NCBI GenBank assembly: GCA_024180945.1
Contig: JAKSGN010000036.1
Location: forward strand, 1,364,001 to 1,428,000
DNA length: 64,000 nt
Source of the DNA: Macrophomina tecta
Taxonomy: Eukaryota > Ascomycota > Dothideomycetes > Botryosphaeriales > Botryosphaeriaceae
Direction of reading: 5' to 3'
Of the stretch, positions 1 through 9,817 are shown in pieces (position 1 is the stretch's first letter; every line of letters starts with the position of its first letter). Below the pieces are notes generated by a model. It worked only from the letters and a program-made list of their open reading frames with translations, had not been told where the DNA came from and did not search any database. Position numbers and translations under genes: made by a program.

Positions 1-218
1 GCATAAACCGCCGGCCAAGGAGCTATGGCCGCCCCGCATATGCGCCTCTGTATCCAACTCTGCCCACTTTTTCTTTCCCAAAGAGCTCGTTTCCCAACAC
101 ACCCATTGACTCCCAGCTCTGCTTGCGATAGATTCGTCGGCCCAGGATCTCTGGCGCGACGAGACTTGCGCAACCCTCACTCCTCGTCAGCTCCGAGCAG
201 AACGCGCCGCTAGCCGCC
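1..218. other. Upstream region of the Yvc1-like gene
   Basis: This leading stretch holds no convincing coding sequence. It is pyrimidine-rich just before the channel start codon, as expected of a fungal promoter and 5' untranslated region. The CDS start sits in a GCCGCCATGG context, which is close to an ideal initiation site. Confidence 0.5.
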
Positions 219-2352
219 ATGGTACGCTGGGCTCGGCTCTTCAACCTCGACAAAAGTCGGCGCGACCGGCCTCGCGTACGTGATGAGATGCGGGCCTGTA
301 AGTATCGAAATCTCGACTGCTAGGCTCTTCCTGATTCCTCCACAGTACTGCCCACGCGCCGTGATGACGTGCCTCCTTCGCCCATACCCGCCAAGGAAGT
401 CACCAAAATCGCCCTCAGACTCAAGCACCAAATCGAGGTTGTGATTCCCTGTGAAATCGAAGAGGCGCTGGTCACCCGCGCCCATAGCCACATAATCACT
501 CCCTCAGTCGTTCAGCTGGCTGCATTGGCTGGAGGCGAAGAGTACAAGGCATGCGTTGTCTACTGCTTGCTAGTCGTGAAAAAGTGGTTCCGACGACAGG
601 CTATACTTGAGCTGTGGGACTCGGACCTGCACGATGTTCGTGCTGTGGCCTGCGAGGTCATTGCAAAACGCATGTGAGTTGCATCGCTTCTTCTGGATCG
701 CAGTCGGCTAGTTGCTAATACCCGGCAGCATTGAGGGCGAAGAAGACATGCCGTACTTACTGGAAGACGTCCTCCTCAAGCGATACTCCATAGTTGTGGA
801 TGGCGAGGAAACCATGCCGGCAAACGTGGTCGAGAGGGCGGTCGATCTGCACGCGGTGCGCGTTATCGGCTCGTCCGGATACCAGAAATGCATCAGTCAC
901 CTCTGGCGGGGTTGGCTGGTGCAAGACGATGAAGATCCTTCTCGCTTCGTCGATTGGAAGCAGAAGGGCAACACGGACTTCTGGGCGCACCTGGACCCTG
1001 ATCGTATGCGCGTTCCTGCGTACCAGAATGCCCTCCAGATCCTCATTTCCCTCGCCTACTTGGCCCTGTATACGGGCGCTATCAACACCATCAACCCGGA
1101 CGGTGACCTGGACGTCGTCGAAGGCCTCTTATATGTCTTCACAGCTGGTTTTGTCTTCGACGAAATGGCCAAGTTCTGGAAAGTGGGCCGCTACTATATT
1201 GGCTTCTGGAACGTCTTCAATAGCACCCTCTATGCTCTTCTTACGGTCTCATTCATTACTCGGATGATAGCTCTTGGACATGACCTAGACTCCGAGCCAC
1301 GCATTCGTTTCAACACACTGAGCTACAACTTCTTGGCCTTTAGCGCTCCAATGTTCTGGATGCGGCTTTTGCTCTACCTTGATACCTTCCGTTTCTTCGG
1401 CGCTATGCTTGTCGTGCTGAAGGTCATGATGAAGGAATCTCTCATTTTCTTCGCCCTCCTCATAGTTGTCCTAGTTGGCTTCTTCCAGGCCTTCATTGGC
1501 ATGGACCAAGTCGACTCCAAGATCACCGCCTTCAAGTTCATTTTGCAGGCCATGTTGAACGCTATCATGCAGTCTCCGGAGTTTGACGGGTTTGAGCGGT
1601 TCGCGCCGCCGTTCGGTCTGATCCTGTACTACATCTTCACTTTTGTAGTCATGGTTGGTAAGTCATCTGCCGATCCTTATGGTCACTGAGGACTTTGACT
1701 GACACTGCACAAGTCCTCCTCAATATTCTCATCGCTCTATACAACAGCGCGTACGAGGACATCACTGATAATGCCATTGACGAATACATGGCTCTGGTAT
1801 GCACTTGATTGACCTACCTCATAACATTCATGATACTGATTTGCTCTCATAGCTTTCTCAAAAGACGATGCAGTTTGTCAGAGCACCCGATGAGAATGTC
1901 TTTATTGCTCGTATGTACTCGATGTCCCTTCCAAGTCCTCTAAGTACCTAATCCACCAGAGTATCTTGCTAACTTACTCAGCTTTCAACCTTATCGAACT
2001 TTTTTGTATTATCATCCCATTCGAATGGTGGCTGGATGAGAAGCGTTATGGCCGTCTGAACGACTTTGTTATGGGCATCATCTACTCGCCTCTGTTGCTG
2101 ATAACAGCTGCCCTGGAAACCTATGAGGCTCACAAGGTCAGAGACAACCGCAAACGCGGGGAAGAGGATGATGATACAATCGAGGAGTGGGAAGAGCTTG
2201 CTGGCGAGGTCGACTTTGAGTCCGAAGGCTGGGCCAAGAAATGCGAGGAAGTGGCGCCAGAGATTGGCGTCGAACAAGCAGTGGTGGAAGTCAGGCAGCT
2301 GAGAAGAGAGATCATGGAGCTTCGCGAAATGGTCAGCTCCATGATTCAATGA
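219..2352 (+). CDS. Yvc1-like vacuolar TRP cation (calcium) channel, six exons
   Basis: Predicted exons are 219-297, 346-673, 729-1657, 1714-1796, 1853-1910 and 1982-2352, giving 615 residues with all phases consistent. The N-terminal ~230 residues are cytosolic. Six membrane helices follow from about residue 233 (S1, from nt 1021) to S6 (nt ~1615-1745), with an S5-pore-S6 module: S5 near nt 1435-1500, then a pore helix ending SPEFDGF. After S6 come the ALYNSAYED segment and the PFNLIELF/PFEWW region typical of fungal Yvc1-type TRP channels, then an acidic stretch (EEDDDTIEEWEE) and a C-terminal coiled coil. Family knowledge: Yvc1 releases vacuolar calcium in response to osmotic and mechanical stimuli. 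The last intron has two AG candidates; the one at 1981 restores APFNLIE, so it was chosen. The length matches the family. Confidence 0.92.
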
Positions 2353-2702
2353 GCCGAGCAGCTGGAGCGAACTGCGGTATCACTTGTGCTGCAATGGGCT
2401 ACGCAAAGCTTTCGGTAAGTCGAGGCTTCGAGGCCCGCAACCAGCACTTTGTCAACAGGGAGCACGATAACCCATTACTTTTTTTTTCGTCTTGAGTTGT
2501 CTTTTGGTGTTCAGGAATTCTGGCTTGTTCGTAATGCTGAGAATTACCTCTGCGACCTCTTTCCTATACAAGATTTGCAACAGTATTGCAAAGGTCGCCA
2601 TGTCTCACTTTTATCCTGTGCGCCCCTGTCTCTCTTCAGCGTCTCACTCTATATACCTAGAGTTAGCTCATAACGAATGACACTGGTTACACATGCGGCA
2701 TG
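2353..2702. other. Intergenic, convergent 3' ends
   Basis: This is the space between the stop codons of the channel and the GH28 gene, which face each other. It contains T-rich stretches (for example near 2478) suitable for 3' untranslated regions. I see no gene or RNA in it. Confidence 0.5.
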
Positions 2703-3926
2703 TTACCCCGACGCTCCTGCCGCGCAAGTGATTCCCAGAGCACTCGGAGTGTTTGCACACAATATTTGATTCCGTCCCGAAGGCGTCTTGACGTTCCAGC
2801 CCGAAACCGTGATTCCACAGGTACCATCCGCACCACAATTGATGTTTGCAGTCGTGGGATCGTACTTGGAGCTAGTCGTTCCGCTAAAGTCCTTGACCAC
2901 GACCTCACCGATCTGCGCATCGGCCGGGTTGCTCTCGCAGTACTCTTCCTCCTCGCCGTAGCAGCTCTGGACCTGGAAAGCATAGTCACAATTCTGGACG
3001 GTAAACCCCTCAAACGTCACATTCTTCACCACCGCAGAGCCATGGCTTGCGCCACCTGGATACGTCTTGATGCCTGCTGCCTTGGTGCTGTTTATCATGG
3101 TCACGTTGCCCGCATACACGTTGGTGACGGCGTCGGCGTTCGTCTTGCCCAACGACCCGACCGAGATGCCGTGGCTGCCCGTGCAAGTGATGGCCTCGAC
3201 GGTCGCGTAGTCGGCGCCCGGCTTGAAGGCGACGCAGTCGTCGTCGTTGACGATGTCGATGTCGCGCAGCGTCACGCCCGTGCTGGCACCCACGTCGAAG
3301 CCATCCGTGTTCTTGGGCGCATTCGTGCTGTTGGATGCCGCCGTCAGCCGCAGTTCCGAGAAGGCGACGCGCTCCGCGCCGCCGTTGATCGACACGAAGA
3401 CGTTGGGCGCGTCCTTGAGCTGGAGCCCGCGAACCGCGATGTCGGCGCCCCCGCTGATGTACAGCAGCGTCGGCCGCGCGTAGCTGCTGTTCGTCGCGAA
3501 CAGGTCCCACGCCGCTTGCCCGGCCCCGTCGATCACGCCGCTGCCCGTCGCGCTGCGGATCTGCGCGCCTTGGGCATTCTGGAGGAGGATCATGGCCGTC
3601 CGGCCGGACCAGTAGCTCGTGTCGGAGGCAAACTGGACGACTCCTTCGATCTGGATGTCGCAGCCCGCGCAAGCGGAGAGGTCCAGCACGCTGTTGGCGT
3701 GGTAGGTCACGTCCGCAGGCAGGACGATGGTGCCGGCGCCACCGCAGGTGCTGAGTGCAGAGCTGATGGCCGGGACGTCGTCTGTGGTGGGCGTGCCGCC
3801 AGCGGCGGGAGTGCAGATGGCGCGGCGCGTGCGGGAGCTCGCCAAGGGGTTGCCTGCTGCGGCCGGCAGCGCGCCGACTACCGCGAGCGCGGCGATGGCG
3901 GGGTTGAGGAGCTGAAAGGGAAGCAT
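2703..3926 (-). CDS. Secreted GH28 exo-polygalacturonase-like glycoside hydrolase
   Basis: A single exon encodes 407 residues. A longer in-frame start at 3968 exists, but the ATG at 3926 places a clean signal peptide (LLNPAIAALAVVGALPAAA) at the very N-terminus, so it is preferred. A dibasic-rich patch (residues ~31-35) follows. The parallel beta-helix shows GH28 motifs in order: NTD (206-208), NDDDC (227-231), GSHG (250-253) and GIK (285-287). The family acts on pectin outside the cell; the SHGISVGSLG form resembles exo-acting galacturonases and rhamnogalacturonases. The last motif is normally RIK; here the Arg position is Gly, as discussed in the findings. Paired cysteines near the C-terminus suit a secreted enzyme. 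Substrate specificity cannot be read from sequence alone. Confidence 0.88.
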   Translation of the reverse strand: MLPFQLLNPAIAALAVVGALPAAAGNPLASSRTRRAICTPAAGGTPTTDDVPAISSALSTCGGAGTIVLPADVTYHANSVLDLSACAGCDIQIEGVVQFASDTSYWSGRTAMILLQNAQGAQIRSATGSGVIDGAGQAAWDLFATNSSYARPTLLYISGGADIAVRGLQLKDAPNVFVSINGGAERVAFSELRLTAASNSTNAPKNTDGFDVGASTGVTLRDIDIVNDDDCVAFKPGADYATVEAITCTGSHGISVGSLGKTNADAVTNVYAGNVTMINSTKAAGIKTYPGGASHGSAVVKNVTFEGFTVQNCDYAFQVQSCYGEEEEYCESNPADAQIGEVVVKDFSGTTSSKYDPTTANINCGADGTCGITVSGWNVKTPSGRNQILCANTPSALGITCAAGASG

Positions 3927-6924
3927 GAGGGGTGACTGCGTTGTTATTCGACCGTTGGATCCAAGCAACTCGGCGTCAGGGTAGTTTGAGGGTTAAGAAA
4001 GCTTCTCTTTTCCCTTCCTCGAGCCTGACTTGTGTAACTCATCCCGATCTGTTTCTCCTGCTTGAACCATTGACGACGTTGAGTGGAGGAAAAACTATTG
4101 CTGAAATATTGATCGGCGTGGCGGGCTCGTGTTCCTAAACTATTTTGTTCACTGCCCTGAGCTCAACAAAGGACCGATGGAGTCTGATTAATAGGGGCAG
4201 ATCGCAGCTGCGTGGTGTATAGACGTTCTCTCGTACGCGGAGCTTGAGCTTTTCGACACTCATGGATACGTGGTCGGAACGTTGTTTCGTAGTATCTGAG
4301 TCTAAGCATCATACCAGACGCAAAACATACCCAAAGCTCGTCCGATGCGGACAATGATTGCATGAGCGTAGTAATTCCACGAATGTTGAGATAGACCGAC
4401 CTCATGTTGAAGTCCCACCACTAAGAGTTGCTTAGAGCCCCTGAACCCTGTTGTTGTGGATTCCTGATGCGGGAGCGGAAGTTTCGTGCAGTGTGGGGTA
4501 ATTCAGCCGCGAACGAGTCCCAATGCATGCAATGTGGCGGATGCACTCAAGGATAATCCCTTCGCAAAAGGTGCTGATTCCGTATGTTGAAACAGATTCT
4601 GAATATCCATGGGAGAGAGCCAGACGGATGAGAAAATTCCGCGCACTATGGAACTTATCCAGCGAAGAATGATAATCTACCCCTTCCCGTGGGGAGCAGA
4701 CACACTCGTCCAGATCAGTTCTTCTACTCCCTACGTATATATGTTTGCGGTATCGTAATAGGCGATCTGGCAGGGCGACTTGTTTTGCAGTGTGCGGAAC
4801 TTCGTCAATCGCCATTAAAGCGAGGGCGTGAGAAACGGGAGACTGCGCGTTTTAGTCAGCGTTGCTTCGCCGCGGTGCTGTGCTGTTATCCGCCGATTCG
4901 AACGGATGTGGTCTTTTAAACCAAGTCCACGCCGATACAAACCAGATCATGTCCTCTGCGCACCCGGACCCGTTACCATCGATTTCGAGAGGTCATAGCC
5001 AGCGTAGATGCCAGTGGAAAGTGTTTTATAGGTGGTGAGTGAGTAGAAGAGAAGCGCGCTTGTTGGCGGTGTGTACGACAACTCAGGTTTGAGTGAACTG
5101 GGTAAGGACGGTCGTACCCAGGCGAAGAAACCCCCGAACAAGGGCTTTTGGCAACTGGAAATGGCAGAATGTAGCTCTGCCGCTGGGAACGAAGCTTCGA
5201 AATGTGCGATATGCCTACCACATGACAGTGGACGTGTGGCACTAGAGGGGAGCTGCTTGACCGAGGAGCCGGATGACTGGGGAACGAGTAAAACCTGACA
5301 AGCGGTTTACAAACGAGGCCTTGGGCAAGAATTATGCCATTGCTTCATTTAGCTCGGATCCCGCTTCCAGTTCAACCCCTTTGCCAGCCAGGTACGTTGA
5401 CACCGCCAGCTTCTCCGCACTAACCTCCGGCAGGACGCCTCGCTACATCAACGTTCGCATCTCCCGTTGCAATAGCTGGACCCAGCGATAGGGAAAGTAG
5501 CAATTCTGGAAGCTTCCGACCGGACTCAAGTAGAATGGGTATAGTCTGCTCGGATCAGGCTTCTTGGAGGCCAGAGCAGCCGCTCCCAGTCATGCTTGTG
5601 GGTACGAGCTATCGGCGAGTGGCCCAAGTGATGTAAACTTCACGGTACTGGCAAGTTGAAGCTCTCAGCCAAGGAGCTTGACGCGTTGCCTAGAATTAAA
5701 AGCGACTGAACACCTAGAGCCCGCAACTAAGCTTTCGCACGGCACCGTCGTCAGATAACGCGTCTTGTTTCGCTGATCTGCAGCTTGGTAGTGTGAAGTG
5801 AATATTAGTCGGGAACGGTAGGTCACCGGCCCAGCATCATACACCACGGCGCCCTCCAAGCGGCAAGCGAAAGTGCAACCCGGCTGGCCAGAAGTAGGTT
5901 TAGGTCGTCAATCACTCGACCTACGGTTGCCTGAAGCAATCGGTTGCTAGGAACGCCGTGTTTCATTTCCTCGGTGCAGCGAAAAGTTTCGGAGGCAGAT
6001 CTCCATCGAGAAGAGAGGCTAGGCGGTACGCGTGCGTAGCGCAAGGAAGTGCAAAGTCAATGAGATGTTCAGGGGCAGAAGAGCTCATGGCCGGAGGAGT
6101 GGCAGAACGCTGGCGAATCAAAGGTGGCCAATGAGCGAATAATTCTAACCGACGCTCTACGTACCAAGCCGAGAGGCGGACGAAGCAGAAAAGCCTCGTT
6201 CACATGAAGCCCGAGGCTGGCGGGTCGCGGATCGGCAAGCTGGTGCCTTCAGAAATTGCCCGGGGGGCACAAGCAACGCCCTAAGCTTTTCGATCGGCAA
6301 GCATCTCGGGGATCGACGCAAGGTGCAGCGCAGAAGTCGACGCCCGATGAGCAGATGCGGGGATTTGACGTAGGGACAGCAGCTCTCGTGGGCTCCGGCT
6401 GGATCCTTCTTCAGACTTCGGGAAGGATGCAGACTGACGCAAGACCAAGGGTCATCGAGAAGCCTGGTCGTACGACGCGGGAGCAGCTCTCTACACGCAG
6501 CGCCAACTCAAGTAAGCGTTGGTTGGTGCGTCAGCACTTAGCACATTGTGTGGCGGATCAGCCACCACGACGAGAGCGCACATGACGGCCCGAGCACCTC
6601 CCCGCACTACACACCCGGGCGATGCCGCACAATGCCGCTCTGATTGAGTTTGCAGGGCGCAGTCGGGCAAGGCTTTGCGTCTAGACGACGCACAGATAGC
6701 CGGGTGAGGCAGCCAGAGGATGGAGTCTGCGATGGCGCGATCCGGGACGAGCAGCCATCTCCGAGCAGGGCGGGCGGCCATCGTGTAGCGGCACACGACG
6801 CAATGGAGACTTCATTTCGGCCTGCGGGCTGGCCGTGGGCGTCGCAGAACTAGCAATTACGGTGCGCAGCGCAGGTCGAAGACGGAGGTGTTTCCGGCGG
6901 CTGGCGGCTCGGAGGATTGACAGT

Positions 6925-6944
6925 AGAGAGAGAGAGAGAGAGAG
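6925..6944. repeat. (AG)10 microsatellite
   Basis: A perfect run of ten AG units lies in the GC-rich region upstream of orphan membrane protein A. Purine tracts of this kind are frequent in fungal promoters and leaders. Confidence 0.9.
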
Positions 6945-7326
6945 CCAGGGCTGGGAGAGGGTCTGGGGCAGCGTGGGGCAGGCCCAGGGGACAGCATGAC
7001 GATCGGACCCGGCGAACGGGCAGCGTCGAGAGCAGGACGGGCAATGGCGACGCGAAATGGTGTCCGCAGGTCCCAGGGTCGGGGGGTGACAAATGACGAG
7101 CGACGCAGCTGGCGACGGCGGTCCGGCCGGCGGCAGCAGCCCCAGCACGGCCCCAAGCGCTCGTCTAGATGGGCGCTAGACGCGTTAGCCGGACGCCGGC
7201 GTCAGGCAGCGCGCCCGCCGGGTAGTCGCCGTCCTCGCCGTCTTCACCGGGCCAGCCGCGGCCCCGGGCCTGCTTCCTGGTGCGCTGTGCCTGGTGCCTG
7301 AGCCTGGCCACCCGCACACGCATACA

Positions 7327-7327
<1 letters not shown>

Positions 7328-7357
<30 letters not shown>
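7328..7357. repeat. (TCG)10 trinucleotide microsatellite
   Basis: Ten perfect TCG units are followed by a diverged GCTGCCGCC-type stretch. The repeat is about 0.5 kb upstream of the start of orphan membrane protein A, in the region likely to be promoter or 5' untranslated region. In the reverse strand it would read as a poly-Asp frame, which looks accidental. Confidence 0.9.
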
Positions 7358-7358
<1 letters not shown>

Positions 7359-7876
7359 TGCCGCCGCTGCCGCTCATGCCAGTCCGCGCGCTTCGGGTGA
7401 GCCCGGCGCCGTCCGGCTGCAGGTCTCGCCGGGGCTCCAGTCAACGCGCGATGCTGCCGTGCGGTCAACTTCACTCTCGTGCCTGGTGCGACGGGGGCCA
7501 GGTGTCGACTGCAGCATGCGCCGGCGCTCTGGGGCCGACGCAGCCAGTCCGCGAGAGCGTTGTCAGCCGCAGTGCCGGCACCATCATTTCTTGGGCTCCC
7601 AACGCAGATCAGGAACCAGGCCGATGTGAAGAAAGGGTCCGCCGTCGCTAGTCCGGCTGTCTATTTGCGAGACGAACCACCCTCTGCTGCAGCTAGCCTC
7701 TGCGCTACAGTGCCACCACAACGCCAGAACACCCTCCGCCCAAACTAGCTCCTCGCGCCCATCCCAGTGTGCCGCGATGCCTGCGCATATAGATTTGGCC
7801 CTTCCTCGCCGCAGACAGCTCGATTGCAGCGCCTTGCCGACCCCTGCCGTGCAGTCGTTCCTCCACCTCCTTCACC

Positions 7877-9280
7877 ATGATCACTCTCTTGTCTCCCCAC
7901 TTCGAGCTCCAGCATGTCACTCAAGACGACATGAACATTGCCAGCTTGGCCTGGGGCTTCACCCTTGGCTTTGGCTTCCTCACCACCTGGACCGCCCTCA
8001 AGCAAACCCGCCATGTCTCCAAGCGCCACGGCGCAAGCAGACTCAACTCGCCCTACATTTGGATGATCTGGCTCGAAATCGCCGTCTGTCTCAGCTTCAG
8101 CATCATATGTTGGCTGCACCTCAGAGCGCTCATTCCTCCGAGCTTTGCCTTTTACTTCTGCATCCGTACGCTCGCCCGCTCGCCCGCCCGCCCTCGCCCT
8201 GCTAACGGCTGGCTGCAGTCACAACCTGGGCTCTCCAGGTTCAGTTCCTCCTGCAGATTATCATCAACAGAGTCTCCGTTTTGCTCGTCAACCGCCGAAA
8301 GGCTCTTCAGATCAAGGTCTCGGTTGCCGTTTTGATCACAGCAATCAACATCTCCGTCTACTGCATCTGGATCCCCGCTCGCCTGCAGATCTCCGAGTCT
8401 TATATCCACCTTAACGAGGTCTGGGACCGCTGTGAGAAGGTCATCTACCTCCTTGTTGATGCCGCCCTCAACTGGTACTTCATTCGCATCGTCCAGAAGA
8501 ACTTGGTCCGTCAGGGCCTCAAGAAGTACGAGTCTTTGGTCAAGTTCAACATCTACATCATCGGATTCTCGCTCAGTATGGATGTTCTCATCATCAGTGA
8601 GTCCCGCGATCAACCCCCCCCCCATTGGGCCACCCACTGACTCCGACCCAGGCATGATGTCCCTTAAAAACTCCTTCGTCTATATGCAGTTCCACCCCCT
8701 TGCATACATTGTCAAGCTGAAGATTGAAATGTCCATGGCCGATCTGATCGCGACCGTGTCCCGATCCACGGCCAACAATGGCAATTTCGACTACAACCGC
8801 TCGTACCGCCCTGGCGGTGCCGAGGCTGGTGCGAACGGCAAGTCTGCAGCGACTGTCAACACCTTCGAAGGCCGCTCCCAGTCTTCCACCAGCTCCGATA
8901 CTGAAGACCTCAAGAAAAAGGCCCAAGACATCCACAACAGCTACCCCGACGACAAGGATGAGTTGGAGCTCAAGGAGATTATGCGCAGTGGCGGCGTGGG
9001 AGTTGCGAACCACAAGGATGTGCACAGCGCTGGTATGGAAGATTTGGAGGAGCAAGGTTACCGGCGCCGCGAGATCCCTCTCGTCGTGCACCAGCAACAG
9101 GAGATTTCCGTCGAGGTCGAGAACGTCTCGTCCGCCGCTTCTGGTGCGCCTAGCGTGGGTGACGATAGCGATACACGGCCCTTACGCACCATGAGCACAG
9201 TCATGCCAGGCGTCAAGCAGAAGAACGGTTTCGGTATGCACACCAAGGTCTGGGGCGGTGGCCGAGGAGGCACCCCGTAA
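7877..9280 (+). CDS. Orphan seven-helix integral membrane protein A, three exons
   Basis: Exons 7877-8165, 8219-8596 and 8652-9280 give 431 residues. About seven hydrophobic helices are visible (residues ~21-40, 60-80, 89-112, 129-149, 171-188, 207-225, 231-250), followed by a ~180-residue hydrophilic tail rich in Ser, Glu and Asp. Conserved blocks shared with the paralogue at 53601-55015 include LLQIIINRV, IWIPARLQIS, WDR.EKVIYL and QFHPLAY. The paralogue aligns right up to LLSPHF, which supports the ATG at 7877 over the in-frame ATG at 7931. The first intron interrupts the same codon in the same phase in both genes. I know this as a fungal family usually annotated only as integral membrane protein; the topology is GPCR-like, but no ligand or G-protein motif can be named. 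A separate ATG at 7777 opens a frame overlapping this start. Confidence 0.85.
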
Positions 9281-9817
9281 ACCCATAGTCCTTTTTTTGT
9301 AAAGCGCATCGATCCGTTGTTATACCCATAGCGCCACGATCCTTAACTTTTCTTAGTAGACCTCTTCCCAAATGTACATACATGTAGTAAATGTACGATT
9401 TCATTATACATACAAATTTAACCACGAGATAATGTCATCCGAGCATCCTGCCCCAACTGCTCGTGGGTATTTGTGCAAGGACGATGGTGCCACCATGTAT
9501 CTGGCCACTCTCCACGTCTCAGGCGACTGATCCTACATGTAAGATTCACGTTCCACGGTAGGCCTTTCTTGAGAATGTTTCGAAAACTTTTGGTCTGACA
9601 GCTTTTTAGCACTCTGTTTGACTCGGGTCGCAGGGAGTAAGTGTTAGAGATCCTTCCAACTTCCACCCATTAGTCGGCCGTAAACAGGACACGCGCCAAA
9701 AGACTACCAATAAGGACCCTGCACTCCATACATGCTGCACGGTTCTCGGATACCGCTCCGCATAGCCAATCCTCACTCAAACGTGTTTACAGGAAAAGTG
9801 AAGCATGCCACCTGGCT
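9281..9817. other. Intergenic, convergent 3' ends
   Basis: This AT-richer spacer lies between the membrane-protein gene and the pectate lyase gene. Stretches around 9370-9420 (ACATGTAGTAAATGTACG and following) resemble fungal 3' processing signals. No coding sequence or structured RNA is evident. Confidence 0.45.

Larger units (their letters stand above)
3927..7876. other. Long intergenic region, divergent upstream of GH28 and orphan membrane protein A
   Basis: About 3.9 kb separates the two divergent genes. The left part (to about 6.2 kb) is of ordinary base composition with only short unrelated reading frames on both strands, for example a 127-codon minus-strand frame at 4432-4815 that I do not recognise. 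The right part (about 6.2-7.9 kb) is GC-rich and carries an AG dinucleotide tract and a TCG trinucleotide tract listed separately. I see no tRNA and no transposon ends. Confidence 0.45.

Noticed and set aside
1960..1981. Alternative acceptor at 1959 for the last intron of the channel gene
   Set aside because: It puts exon 6 out of frame, reading YLANLLSFQPY and then a stop, whereas the acceptor at 1981 restores APFNLIE, which is conserved in the family.
2700..3935. 411-codon plus-strand frame over the GH28 gene
   Set aside because: It is the antisense shadow of the polygalacturonase, whose motifs and signal peptide are unambiguous.
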